DNA from: Synanceia verrucosa
Lineage: Eukaryota; Chordata; Actinopteri; Perciformes; Synanceiidae
Direction of reading: 5' to 3'
NCBI GenBank assembly: GCA_029721515.1
Contig: CM056559.1
Span: 563,001 to 627,000 of the forward strand
DNA: 64,000 nucleotides
Below the pieces are notes generated by a model. That model was not told the DNA's origin and made no database searches. It saw nothing but the letters and a program-made list of their open reading frames with translations. Below are positions 12,330 to 26,300 of the stretch, piece by piece. The position numbers and the translations under genes are program-made. How positions within the stretch are numbered: the stretch's first letter is position 1; each line of letters begins with the position of its first letter.

Positions 12330-13140
12330 GATGTCGGCAGCCCGGGCTGCTTCGTGCCGCTCCCCCCTGCTGACTGACGCTCCCAGACCGGCCTCAAGCT
12401 ACAAGCAGCTCCGTGATGAAGCTCCCGTTCTTCTCGCCGTCGCCATCTTTACCTCTCCTCCTCACTGCTTACCGTCTTCTTCAGTTTGTTTGTTTGTTTT
12501 GTTGTTTGAAAACTTTTCCCTCGATGAAACGTCACTCTGACGAGGGGGCGGAGCTGGCGCTGGTGGCTCCTGCTGCCGGGTCTCTCAGCCAATTAGCGCC
12601 TACTTCCTGTTTTTCTGAGAGTCTGTGATATTAGAATATTAAAATAATATTATAATAGCAAATACTATTACTACTTTATATTAGCAACATTGTCTTAATA
12701 TAACAATAATATATAGATGAAATATTAAAACAATACCACTATAATATAATAACATAATGTATACTTAATAAATTCTTAACATTACATTAATACATTATTT
12801 TACAGTTTTCTGAAAATATTAAGATTATAATAATAGTTTTAAATATTATCAACATCAAAATAATACATTAAGGTAATACTCCTATATTAAAACAACATCA
12901 ATGAAATATTACTCCTACTCCATTAACATGTAAAGGTACAGAGGAGTGATGTCTACCTGAGTGTATGATGCTGCGACAGTGTCCATCAGGTTTAATGCTG
13001 CTGCCCCGTTATTAAGAGGCAATAGAAAAGCTTCCTATCCTGCATTGAGTTAAAAAAAAACAAAAAAACACACTAATCATCACTGTCTGACTGATTAAAA
13101 ACAATGAGAGATTCTAAACATTAAACTATGAGACAACTTT
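12330..13140. other. atg16l2 upstream region and AT-rich spacer to wdr62
   Basis: About 12330-12610 is GC-richer and contains a CCAAT box (GCCAATTAGC near 12590) and a CGTCA motif near 12530; this is the likely atg16l2 promoter. From 12620 to 13140 the DNA is strongly AT-rich (ATTA/ATAAT strings), with no gene seen. Confidence 0.5.
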
Positions 13141-13144
13141 AATA

Positions 13145-13150
13145 TTTATT
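13145..13150 (-). promoter_or_regulatory. Candidate wdr62 poly(A) signal AATAAA
   Basis: The plus strand reads TTTATT (AATAAA on the sense strand), about 160 bp after the wdr62 stop codon at 13312. Confidence 0.5.
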
Positions 13151-13311
13151 ATCAAGAAACATAAAACCACAGTTTACATAAAGACAGTGGCTGTGAAACA
13201 AAACAGTATAAAAACAAAGTTAAGGTGCGTTTTCAGTTTAATACTGATCAGGCTGCTGAAGTGAATTTTGTCCCGTTTCAGTCTTGGTACAAACAAGGTT
13301 CTGGTTCTGGT

Positions 13312-14239
13312 TCAGATTCGGTTCAGTTTGTTCTGGGTCATCTGAACCAGCAGCTCGGAGTATTTCTCCAGCAGAGACACCGTCCTGACGTCGTCAAGGT
13401 GACCAGATGGGATGTCACCACCCGGCAGCACCGCCTGCAGGTCAGCGTGAACGACATCAAACGCCTCCTGCAGGACGGACGACATTTGAAGACGCCGCTC
13501 GGAACCGCCGACCGAACGGAGCTACAGGAGGGAAATATGAACATGTTTGGTCTTTCAGCGCCATAAACCTACATGAACATCAAAGTGTTTTTTCAGCAGC
13601 AGACACAAGAGGGCACTCTCTCAAAGTTTGTGAGTAATGCTGGGGCTTCTGGGAGATGTAGTCAGAGCATAAAGAGACGGTATACACCACAGAGATCAAA
13701 ACAGGAAGTGGAGACGATCGAGATTAGAGAGCAAAACAAACAGAATGTGGAGAAAAAGTGGTGATTTTGGTGAAAGTGTCCTCTACTCTACCTCTGATAA
13801 AACAAGAATGGAACAAGGTAAAAACAAACATTTTTTTCATGATGAAATAGAGAGTCTCTTCTTTCATTTGAGATATTCACTGTTTTCAGAGACATAGTAC
13901 TAAATATTCTGTGGGTCTAGAAATATGTCTCAAAATAGGCTGTACTATTTTCTTGAAAGATTACACTTTTTACTTTTTCCCTCAAAAACAGTAAGACTTC
14001 AAGCTTTTTTTATCCCAGGAATATCCACATTTTCTACAAACTACCTTTTTTTCCCTTGAAGCTTGAATCTCGACTCTTCTTTCAAAATGCTATGACTTTT
14101 TTCTTTAAGTTTTTTCCAGCATTTTTGTCCATTTTGAGTCATATTTCTAGACCCACAGAATATTTTGTATACACATATGCATGTGTGTGTGTACATATAC
14201 ACACACAGACATACATATATACGTGTATATATGTATATA

Positions 14240-14308
<69 letters not shown>

Positions 14309-17300
14309 GTGTGTGTAATGCCATCACTTTTCAAATGAAAAATGCAGTGCTGTGCAGCCTATGGTTACTCTGTACAGTTCGGATGTATTATTTTCCTTAG
14401 GATCTTATTCGGAGGAAATTGTGGGAGCAGAAGGTCAGAAGGATCAACTGGAAGCGTACTTTCATACTTTCTTCCTTAATTTTACCATAATATTCAAGAT
14501 CTCCTCTGATTTCACTGCTGTAATTTAAATATATTTTTTCCTCTTGGAGGATCTTCCTGAGAGTCGTATTTAAATGTTGTACAAATTATTGTGTTCTGTT
14601 AAGATTTGAATGCAAACATTGAGAATGTATTGTATGCTATAGTATAAGAAATAACCACAGATATTAATAGATTTTCTGATACAACATGTATATTTTTACC
14701 GTAGTATTCAAGACCCAGATTATTGCCTTCATTTGCACTTTTGCATATTATTCTATTAAGTTATTTTTATATTGCTAATGTCTGATTTTTTTTTTTTTTT
14801 TTTTTTTTAAACAACGGTTGAACTGATAAACAAAAATCATACTATGTGTGTCTGGTCTTTTTTCCTTTGGGCGTAGTCATCAGTCAGACATTTAACAATA
14901 AACACAGTCTGATCATCACAGATAAGCAGGCTAAGGGAAGGGTTAATTTGATGTTTAGGAGAAATATTTATAGATTAAACTAAATAACCAAGCAGTTGTC
15001 ATTTTTAGCCAGTGGCTCAATAAGTAGCCTAATCATGGTGACTGCTATCAGAGAAGGTAAACACTGCTCCACTGATGAGGTGATTTAGGCAGATTCATCT
15101 GTCTTCTCCAAACGTTAAATGTGACATATTTGTAAAAGTGTTTATACTTTAGCAAAGGATGAGAAATATTTTATCATTCACAAACAGTTTAAGATAATAA
15201 TGAGCGATTTGTTACAACATCTCATCTTCATTCCAATGGCAGACGTTACTGAACGCTCTGACTTGTCTTAAAGATGGCACCCATGATGAGTTGTCACAAC
15301 TCTCTCTATATACAGCACTGTCACAGGCTGTGTGAGAGCGCCCTCTAGTGCCTGCTGCCGAAAAAAAAACACTTTGACATACATACATATTACATCGATG
15401 GCAGTCAAGCGTCGGATTTTGAATGACGTCAATGGCAAGAGTTTAAAAATACAAAAATATTGCATACTCAAGCTTGTGAAATGTTGAAAATGACACTGAA
15501 ACAGGAAGCAGAATCATTTACCTGCTGGTACAGGTGCACGGCTCGTCTCGCCGCCTGCCTCAGCTCGTTGGCCACCTGCTGGCACTGCTGCAGACTGAGC
15601 GACTCTTCATCTTCACCTGAACCTGCAGCACAAACATCCAGCCTGAAGTTATGCACACTTTGACCTGAAGGTGGTGCTAACGTCAAAGTCTACATAAAAA
15701 CAATATATTATATAGAAATATCTGAGCAGAAATCTGAAACTGAACATCAAGCCCAATGTAATATAAGACAAATAAATATATCTGTGTGGGTTCTCTGTCA
15801 TCCAGGTGGAGGTAAAAAAGTATTTATAAACATCTGCACTCCATGAAGAAGCTTCTTGATGATCATCTTCAACAAACCTTAAACAGTCCAGTTCACTCTT
15901 GTCTGCTGTTTTTGATAAATTACATTATATAAAATACAACACATTTATGTATATAGTGTATATGACAAAATCTGACACATCAAACCCAAAGTAATAAATA
16001 ACTGAATAAATGTTACATAAAACATCTAAGTATCAACACCAGACCTAAAGTAATAATAATAATAATATAGTAATCTATAATAATAATTAGATAAATGCAC
16101 TGAACAGCAGTCAATGTAATGAATGGCTTCTTTCTTAACTAATTTATTTGATTTTACTTGTTTTATTTTAATGAGGTGCTGTTCTGTGGTTTACCTGTCT
16201 GAGGGGAGTGTTTCTTTTCTGACAGAGGAGAGGATGAAGAGGTGGGCGGGTCAGAGGAGAACGACTCATGCTGTGATGCTGGGAACAAGAAGGAGATAAA
16301 TATCTGAATCTGTAATAAATACAGAAACGAATAAATAAATGAATCTGTAAATAAAAATTACTAAAAATGAATTAACACAGATCCTATGAACAAAGCATCA
16401 TTTGACCTCTTACCTGGATCAGTCCAGGTTCTGGTCTCGGATCCTGCTGGGGCGGAGCAGCTGATGATGTCAGAAGTGAGGATGATGTTGGAGGGGATGA
16501 TGTCACCAGTGGACGTGGACGTGGGGGTTACAGAGGCAGTGGGGCTGAAGGTGAAGGTCTGGTTGTGATTGGTCAACGTGTCATCGACACTGCTGATGCT
16601 GCTCCTGGCTCTGCCTAGTGACATCACATCGGTGGGCGTGACCAAACACGGTGACATCGCGTCAGTGGGCGTGACCAAACACGGTGACATCGCATCGGTG
16701 GGCGTGACCAAACACGGTGACATCGCATCAGTGGGCGTGACCAAACACAGCGAGATTGCTGCAGGGTCGTGACGCCGAGGCGACAGAGACACACTGCCGA
16801 ACGCAGAGACGAGTCAACATGACAACTTTGTGATTCTATAAAAAATAAATACATAAAAAGACAAAGTGGGACCAGGAGGTACCTGCTGGTCTGGTCCTGA
16901 TCTGGTCCAGGTTTGGAACCGGGGAGGTCCAGACCAGCAGGTGACTGGGGGTCTGAGGTGTGGTTCTCCTTCTCCTCCTCTTGGGTAGAGGTGGGAGGGT
17001 CCTGCCTCAGTTTAGCCCTGGAGCTAGCTGTGGTTCCCAGGTACCCGAGCCGAGGCGCCCCCTGCAGGACCGCCGACGCCATTACGGTCCTGGAGGTGAC
17101 ATCTGATTGATTGAAGAAGAAACCGGTCGCGATGATTAAAGACAGAATGTCAGGTAGACGTGACAGGTGAGTTCCCAGTGTGACCAGACTATCAGCTACA
17201 GAGATCTTAGGCTGAATCCCTTTTCTACCCCTTAGTTTTTCACATTCAGGGCCAAACAGACAGATTTTCCAGGAGCAGACTAGAAACTAAGGAGTACGAT

Positions 17301-20300
17301 GAATTTTCCCAGCATGCAGTGCAAACATCAGGGCACAAATGAGAATATTTTTGTCACTTATTACCTTCTGACAGTCATACTCGTGTTTTGTGTTGCCATT
17401 TTGCACAAACCAGTTGTGAAGTGAAACATGATCACCAGGTTGCCGTAAACATTAGCTTTGACGCCCCATTATTATGTTTCTTATTCTGCTGATGTAGCAG
17501 CTGGCTAGCAACATGTGATGATGTGGAGCCAGTCGAGTGGCGTCTTGTTTCTTAGGGGAGTATTTTCCTCACTCCCCTTGACACTCAGTTTTCAGGGGCA
17601 AGAGGAAGGACTGGGATTCAGCCTTAATGTAGCTAAGATTTATTGAGATATCCCTGACCCACTGCCAGAACAACCAGGAAACCCCTTTGACCCCGTGAGG
17701 TTTCACACCTGAAAAAAAGCCAAACCAATCACCCACACACACACCTCGCAGAGCATCTCTGCATTGGACGACCACCACAGTGTGTCGTCGGCGTAATGGG
17801 CGGCGAAGGGGTTGATGGGAAATCAGGCAGGAAGCTCTACGATGACGGACGGACCTGACTGTGAGCACACACAATCCTGTCATCAGATTAAATAAGTGTG
17901 TCTGGGGCCGTTAGAGTTACTCATGATCAAATTCAAAGCATAACACAATATTTTTATTTCATCTAGTGCTTCTATTTTGTGGCTTTGACACACCCTTACT
18001 AGCAGGTTCCTGCTTCTAAATGGTTGGTTTTATTTTGAAAAACTCCTAGTGGAAACATCAATAATATTCACCTTGTGTAAAATCTGAACTAAAATATCAG
18101 GAAAATCAGTTTGAGCTAGCAGCTATGGCTTCGCTAACGCTAGTGCAGCTAATGAGAGGGATGCTAACGGCTAATCAGCTAACAGTGATCAAGTGTCCAC
18201 AGACCTGTGAATGAAACGAAATGAAGAAGTTTACGCCAGCTCTTGTTAAATGGTGTCAGCTGACTGCAGCCCAGTCTCCTAGCAACAGTGGCTGTCAGAC
18301 AGACGCTGCCATGAAAACATGACATATACAAAAGAAACTGATGACTCACCACTTGTAATTTCTTTCTGAGTCGACTCTGTTGAGGCGCCCCCGCTGCTTG
18401 ACTCGGCATTCACCTGGAAACAGGCATTCAGTGACTCAGCATTCACACGAGGTGTTTTTTGTGTAACTCAGGTGTGTTCATACCGATGTGTTGCTGACGA
18501 CACTCTCCTCTGAGATTCTGGTAGGGACTGACACGGGAGGCGGAGCTCGACTTGGCCACGCCCTAAAAGCAAAGCAGGAGTGGACTGTTATTGCCATGAC
18601 AACGGCCACGCCTGTAGACCAAAGAGCTATACCTGATCCCAGAGGATCCCAGGTAGATTTGACTCACCTGATTCTGTCCTGGAAGCGGGACAGGAAGCGG
18701 GTGGAGATGCTGAGTCGGGGGTTCAGGTAGTGTTTTTCGTCAGGAGGCTGCAGAGTCCTCAGGTCCGTGTCAAACCTCTCTGAAAAGTCGAAGGTCACAT
18801 GTGAGGACACAGCAGCGAGCGAACAGATGATGCCGGAAAGTGTTTGGTACCTTCGGTCAGACTGGAGGCCAGGGTGTCAAAGTGGTTCTTCAGGGAGGTC
18901 CTGTCGTCGTCGTCCTCCAGCACCAGGCTGCCCAGCGAGCTGCCCTGACTGAGAGAGTCGGTGTCTGCTGGGAGACAGGAGCTTTCGTTAGCTGACATAA
19001 AACAAAGGACCGTCCTGAACCCAGAGTCGTTTGCTGCTTGCTAACCGCCATCATGCTGCTGCTCCACACTTCCTGCCGAGCCCTCTGAGCAGGCGGAGTC
19101 CGGACTCAGCTGAGCGCTCCACACCGGCTCCGCCCTTTGACCTTTGACCTCCAGCGGAGACCGCAGAGGGTCCGTCACGCCCTCCACATCAAAGCCCCTG
19201 AAAAAAAACAAAAGCAAACAAAAAAAAAAAAAAAAACCATACATTGTCAAGCCGATTCAGGGCCTCTGCAGGTGCACCTGAACAGGAAGCTCACCTGTCA
19301 GTGGTGGAGGTGTTGGGGTAGAGGATGTAGCTGTTCCTGCTGTCACCTGGATTCTGGAGCACCTGAACATCACGCAGACAGACAGTCAGGCCAGCTGGAA
19401 ACTGGAACCAGACTTTGGCTCCAAATGACATCAGAACCTCAAGATGGCCGCTCTCGCACTGGAGACATTTTGGCTTCACTATCGCTGGAGGAAGTGGATC
19501 AGTGGGCTCACCTCCTTCTGCTCCTCCTCATCTTCTTCTTCCTCCTCTTCCTCCTCCACCAACAGACTCTCCAGACTCTGAGGGTGAAAGGCTCCCTCTT
19601 CCTCCTCCTCCTCCTCTCTCTGCTCCTCCTCCTCCTCCTCACTCTTGGTAGGACTCAGGGAGAAGTTGGAGCAGATGGTCAGAGGGTTCACCTGTTCCGT
19701 CCACCGGCTCCGCACCTGACGATGCTCAGCGCCTGATTGGACAGTGGAGGAGGCTCCGCCCTGACCATACTAAGCAGAATTAAATACAGCGAGTTAAAAT
19801 ACAGATTGACTACTATTTATTTATATGATCACTGGAGTATTGGTGGCAATACTGGAAGTAATTACATAAATAGTCTTTTGGATGAAAACGCTGATTAGTT
19901 GTAGTCACATTTTACTCATTTCTATATGTTAAAGTTTTATTTGATGAAAATTCAAAAAAGTTTTAGTAAAAGAAACAAACAAAAAAATTTGGTGGAGATG
20001 CAACGCTGCCACCTAGTGTGTAGCCACATTCACTGCAGTCTCTATCTAAAGGACTCTGCTGGATTGTATTTGGACCCTGTTTACATGGGAACACTTGCGG
20101 GTAAAAACGGCAAAATACTTTGTCAGATGTACGGTGATGGTGTTTTGGGGGCTTGAAAAGGCAAAGAAATGATTGGAAAAGTTGAATACGCTCCGCCATA
20201 GCGTTTCCGTACACTGCCCAAGATTCAAAACTCTGCTCAGATCTGCTCACGTCGCATACGCGTTTACGTCACATACATGTGTGCCAGTACAGGGAAATAA

Positions 20301-23300
20301 AGAAACATGTCAGATTATTTCCACGTGTCGAACCTTCAAGCAGCTCTAATAAACACACAGGAGTCTTTATATCACATGTACAGAATCTGCACACATAGTA
20401 TCACTGAACAGAGAGGGATCTGTAACGACGTGAGGACATGGCGGTGTTGTGTGATAGGAAATCAACAACTAGCTGCCTGGCATGCATTGAATTTCACACA
20501 CTTTTGCGTCACCGTATGCACGCAGACTTCCTCCCGAAAACGCTCGTCTAAACATGGAGTAAAAAAAGTGAAGAAGCAACGCTACTTTTGCGTCTTCTGT
20601 TCAGCCGGTCATCATATAAACTTAGCTGATGTCCATAGATGAGCTGCCTTTAGGAGGACTGACAGCTTTTAGTCCTCACAGCTAACAGGAGCCACGTTCA
20701 GCTCGTCTCCTTTACATCACAAAAAAAAAGAGGCATCAACCGAATCATTTTGTCATTGTTGACAAAAACAACCCTGGTACTGGGAGCGTTCCTATTATTT
20801 CTGGCAGTGTTAGGAGTATATGATTTACTTCACATGTTATAGTATCTACTGAACAGACTGACCATCTTCCTGAACCACTGGGGCAGCTTCCCATTGGTCT
20901 GAAGCAGCTGAGCATCTGAAACAACAACAACAACAACAAGTTTAACATGGGTGAACTGCTGTCCGGAGTGCAGTCCAGAGTGGTCCTTCTCACCGTGAGC
21001 AGAGTCCAGTCTGGCAGGAGTCCTGAGGTCCTCCTCCTGGACCAGCTGGGAGGAGGGTCCACTGATGAAGGTCTCCCTCCTGGAAAAAGAACCACATGGA
21101 CTGAAGACCAGAGCGCTCAGAGGATCAGGTTCCTGTTGATTGTAGACGTCTCACTCACCTGATGTTCGGCCGTTTGCAGGTGTCAGGTGCAGCGGTGGGT
21201 TTGAGGCCCCGCCTCCTCCTCATGGTGCTGGTCATGTGGGAGTCCAGCCGCCACACGAACACACAACTGCACAGCAACACAACTGTTTACCTGTCCTCTA
21301 GTCCAGTTTAACTGTCCTCCTGTCCAATGTACCTGTGTTAAGTCCAGTTTACCTGTCTCCTAGTTAAGTCCAGCTTACCTGTCTCCTAGTTAAGTCCAGC
21401 TTACCTGCCTCCTAGTAAAGTCCAGTTTACCTGTCTCCTAGTTAAGTCCAGCTTACCTGTCTCCTACTTAAGTCCAGCTTACCTGTCTCCTGACACGGTG
21501 ATGAGGTGTCTGCAGTCCTGACTGAACCTCATACAGGTGACGATCTCTGAGGAAACAGCAGGTAAATCAAACAGTGAGCAGGCCCTTTAAACGATAAAAA
21601 GGATGAGTGGTTTCCTCACCAGAGTGTCCAAACAGAGTGGCCACACACTCTCCAGATTCATAGTCAAAGATGGTGATGTTTTTATCTGAACAGCTGGTGG
21701 CGAAGAACGAGCCTGATGGATCCATCTGGACCTGCAGACCACATCAGGTAGGGGCCAATCACATCACAGCACACTGCTGCAGTCATCATCATCATCATCA
21801 TCATAATCTTCTATTGAACAGAGGATTCAAGACGTCCAAAGAGCAGTTCTAGGTTCTGTCTCTGTATTTAATGCAGTTCTTCTGGAACAATGAAGAGTAC
21901 CTTCAGCAGGGCTCCTTCATTACTGGACGAGCCTTTCAGACACCTCTTCAGCTTCCCTGTTTCCACGTCATACACCCTAAAAAAAAAAACAGTGTGAGGT
22001 CAGCCTCAGCGTTCGTTCAGCGTTCGTCTGTCAGCTGACTGACCTGATGTTTCGGTCCTGGCAGGCGATGATCACGTGGGTCCTCGAAGAGTCCAGGTCC
22101 ATGTCGTACAGCGTTGTCTTCTCCACCACATGGTGACTCCTGGAGAAAGACAGACCCTCGGCCATCTGGACACCATGACATCACACAGGAGACAGAGTGA
22201 CATCACACACTTATCTGGTAGTATTTTGAGTACTTACAAATTGACCTAGCTGACTGAATAAATAAATTACATAGGTGCCACATTTATAAGCTCTTTTGGT
22301 ATTTCAGGCACTACTGGGGATACTTACAGAATTACTGCAGTATTTCTGAATACTTATTGGTGAGTACTCTGACCTGTTGGGCTGTCTGGAAGTAGATGCT
22401 CTTGTCGGCTCCACAGCTCACCATTCGCAGCTCCGGACTCTCACCTGGAACACAGGTGAGCTGAGCTTCAGGTGAACATGATGAACAATAATAAACCTGT
22501 TCATCTCCCACACTGATGTGTTACTGCAGCAGTTTATCAAGTCATTAAAGTGACGACACACAAACATCACAGAAATATGACAAAACATTAATTCAGGATT
22601 TGAAAAATATTCTGACATTTACCTGTGAACTTGACGGCAGTGATGGAGGCTGAGTGGTCGTTCAGGGTCTGTTCCAGACTGTAGTCCTTCTGCAGGTCGA
22701 AGACGTGGATCAGACGGTCCCTGCTGGCCGAGGCCAACAGCTGCACACCTGAGACGACAACAACAACAACAACACAGCGTGTACCTCCAGCGTGAAAACA
22801 ACAACAACACAGCGTGTACCTCCAGTATAAAAACAACAACAACACAGCATTTACCTCCAGTATAAAAACAACAACAACAACACAGCGTTTACCTCCAGCG
22901 TGAAAACAACAACAACAACACAGCGTTTACCTCCAGTATAAAAACAACAACAACACAGCGTGTACCTCCAGTATAAAAACAACAACAACACAGCGTTTAC
23001 CTCCAGTATAAAAACAACAACAACACAGCGTTTACCTCCAGTATAAAAACAACAACAACAACACAGCGTGTACCTCCAGTATAAAAACAACAACAACACA
23101 GCGTTTACCTCCAGTATAAAAACAACAACAACAACACAGCGTTTACCTCCAGCGTGAAAACAACAACAACACAGCGTGTACCTCCAGTATAAAAACAACA
23201 ACAACACAGCGTTTACCTCCAGCGTGAAAACAACAACAACAACACAGCGTGTACCTCCAGTATAAAAACAACAACAACAACACAGCGTTTACCTCCAGTA

Positions 23301-26300
23301 TAAAAACAACAACAACAACACAGCGTGTACCTCCAGTATAAAAACAACAACAACACAGCGTTTACCTCCAGCGTGAAAACAACAACAACAACACAGCGTG
23401 TACCTCCAGTATAAAAACAACAACAACACAGCGTTTACCTCCAGTATAAAAACAACAACAACAACACAGCGTTTACCTCCAGTATAAAAACAACAACAAC
23501 AACACAGCGTTTACCTCCAGCGTGAAAACAACAACAACACAGCGTGTACCTCCAGTATAAAAACAACAACAACACAGCGTTTACCTCCAGCGTGAAAACA
23601 ACAACAACAACAACAACACAGCGTGTACCTCCAGCGTGAAAACAACAACAACACAGCGTGTACCTCCAGTATAAAAACAACAACAACACAGCGTTTACCT
23701 CCAGCGTGAAAACAACAACAACAACAACACAGCGTGTACCTCCAGTATAAAAACAACAACAACACAGCGTTTACCTCCAGTATAAAAACAACAACAACAA
23801 CAACACAGCGTGTACCTCCAGCGTGAAAACAACAACAACAACACAGCGTGTACCTCCAGCGTGAAAACAACAACAACAACAACAACACAGCGTGTACCTC
23901 CAGTATAAAAACAACAACAACACAGCGTTTACCTCCAGTATAAAAACAACAACAACAACAACACAGCGTTTACCTCCAGCGTGAAAACAACAACAACACA
24001 GCGTTTACCTCCAGTATAAAAACAACAACAACACAGCGTTTACCTCCAGCGTGAAAACAACAACACAGCATTTACCTCCAGTATAAAAACAACAACAACA
24101 CAGCGTTTACCTCCAGTATAAAAACAACAACAACACAGCGTTTACCTCCAGTATAAAAACAACAACAACACAGCGTTTACCTCCAGTATAAAAACAACAA
24201 CAACACAGCGTTTACCTCCAGCGTGAAAACAACAACACAGCGTTTACCTCCAGTATAAAAGCAACAACAACACAGCGTTTACCTCCAGTATAAAAACAAC
24301 AACAACACAGCATTTACCTCCAGCGTGAAAACAACAACACAGCGTTTACCTCCAGTATAAAAGCAACAACAACACAGCATTTACCTCCAGCGTGAAAACA
24401 ACAACACAGCGTTTACCTCCAGTATAAAAGCAACAACAACACAGCGTTTACCTCCAGTATAAAAACAACAACAACACAGCATTTACCTCCAGCGTGAAAA
24501 CAACAACAACACAGCGTTTACCTCCAGCGTGAAAACAACAACAACACAGCGTTTACCTCCAGCGTGAAAACAACAACACAGCGTTTACCTCCAGTATAAA
24601 AACAACAACACAGCTCGCACCTCCAGCTGAAAACAACAACAACAACACAGCGTTTACCTCCAGTATAAAAACAACAACACAGCGTTTACCTCCAGCGTGA
24701 AAACAACAACAACAACACAGCATTTACCTCCAGTATAAAAAAACAACAACAACAACACAGCGTTTACCTCCAGCGTGAAAACAACAACAACACAGCGTTT
24801 ACCTCCAGCGTGAAAACAACAACACAGCGTTTACCTCCAGTATAAAAACAACAACAACACAGCGTTTACCTCCAGTATAAAAACAACAACAACACAGCGT
24901 TTACCTCCAGTATAAAAACAACAACACAGCGTTTACCTCCAGCGTGAAAACAACAACAACAACACAGCATTTACCTCCAGCGTGAAAACAACAACAACAC
25001 AGCGTTTACCTCCAGTATAAAAACAACAACAACACAGCGTTTACCTCCAGTATAAAAACCAACAACAACAACACAGCGTTTACCTCCAGTATAAAAACCA
25101 ACAACAACAACACAGCGTTTACCTCCAGTATAAAAACAACAACAACACAGCGTTTACCTCCAGTATAAAAACAACAACAACAACAACACAGCGTTTACCT
25201 CCAGTATAAAAACAACAACACAGCGTTTACCTCCAGTATAAAAACAACAACAACAACACAGCGTTTACCTCCAGTATAAAAACAACAACAACACAGCGTT
25301 TACCTCCAGTATAAAAACAACAACACAGCGTTTACCTCCAGTATAAAAACAACAACAACACAGCGTTTACCTCCAGTATAAAAACAACAACAACACAGCG
25401 TTTACCTCCAGTATAAAAACAACAACAACAACAACACAGCGTTTACCTCCAGTATAAAAACAACAACAACACAGCGTTTACCTCCAGTATAAAAACAACA
25501 ACACAGCGTTTACCTCCAGTATAAAAACAACAACAACAACACAGCGTTTACCTCCAGTATAAAAACAACAACAACAACAACACAGCGTTTACCTCCAGTA
25601 TAAAAACAACAACAACACAGCGTTTACCTCCAGTATAAAAACAACAACACAGCGTTTACCTCCAGTATAAAAACAACAACACAGCGTTTACCTCCAGTAT
25701 AAAAACAACAACAACAACACAGCGTTTACCTCCAGTATAAAAACAACAACAACACAGCGTTTACCTCCAGTATAAAAACAACAACACAGCGTTTACCTCC
25801 AGCGTGAAAACAACAACACAGCATTTACCTCCATGGTGTCTTCACCTGTGGAACCTGAGGTCTCACCTGTGGATGTGGGAGAAAACTCCAGACACAACAC
25901 CTCTGAGTCATGAGCCTCGATCTTCACCAGCTCATCCAGAAACTCCAGACCAAAGATCCTGAAAACAGGAAGTGTCTCTTTAGTATTTATAGAACTAGAT
26001 CTGGAGTGTTTACCAAATGACTAAAGTATCTGTGCTTGTATTTGATGTATTTGTAAGGTGACTGAAGTACTTCTGACAGTACTAGGTGTACTCACCGCAG
26101 GTTACCACAGCGGTCTCCAGCTGCCAGGTGTTTCCCATCAGGACTGATCCCCAGCACTCTGATACCTGCCTTCCCATCAGCCCCTGCTGCCTCCCTCTCC
26201 CCCAGGTACAAAATCCTCAGCAGGTCCTGAGCACAAACAGGAAGTACACCAGAAATAAAAACATCCCCGTCCTGTACCGGTGTATACTCGTGTGTACTTG

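Noticed and set aside
22752..25835. Regularly spaced repeats resembling a CRISPR array, and Leu/Cys/Val open frames
   Set aside because: Units are contiguous with variable (AAC)n, there are no unique spacers, and the host is a vertebrate intron.
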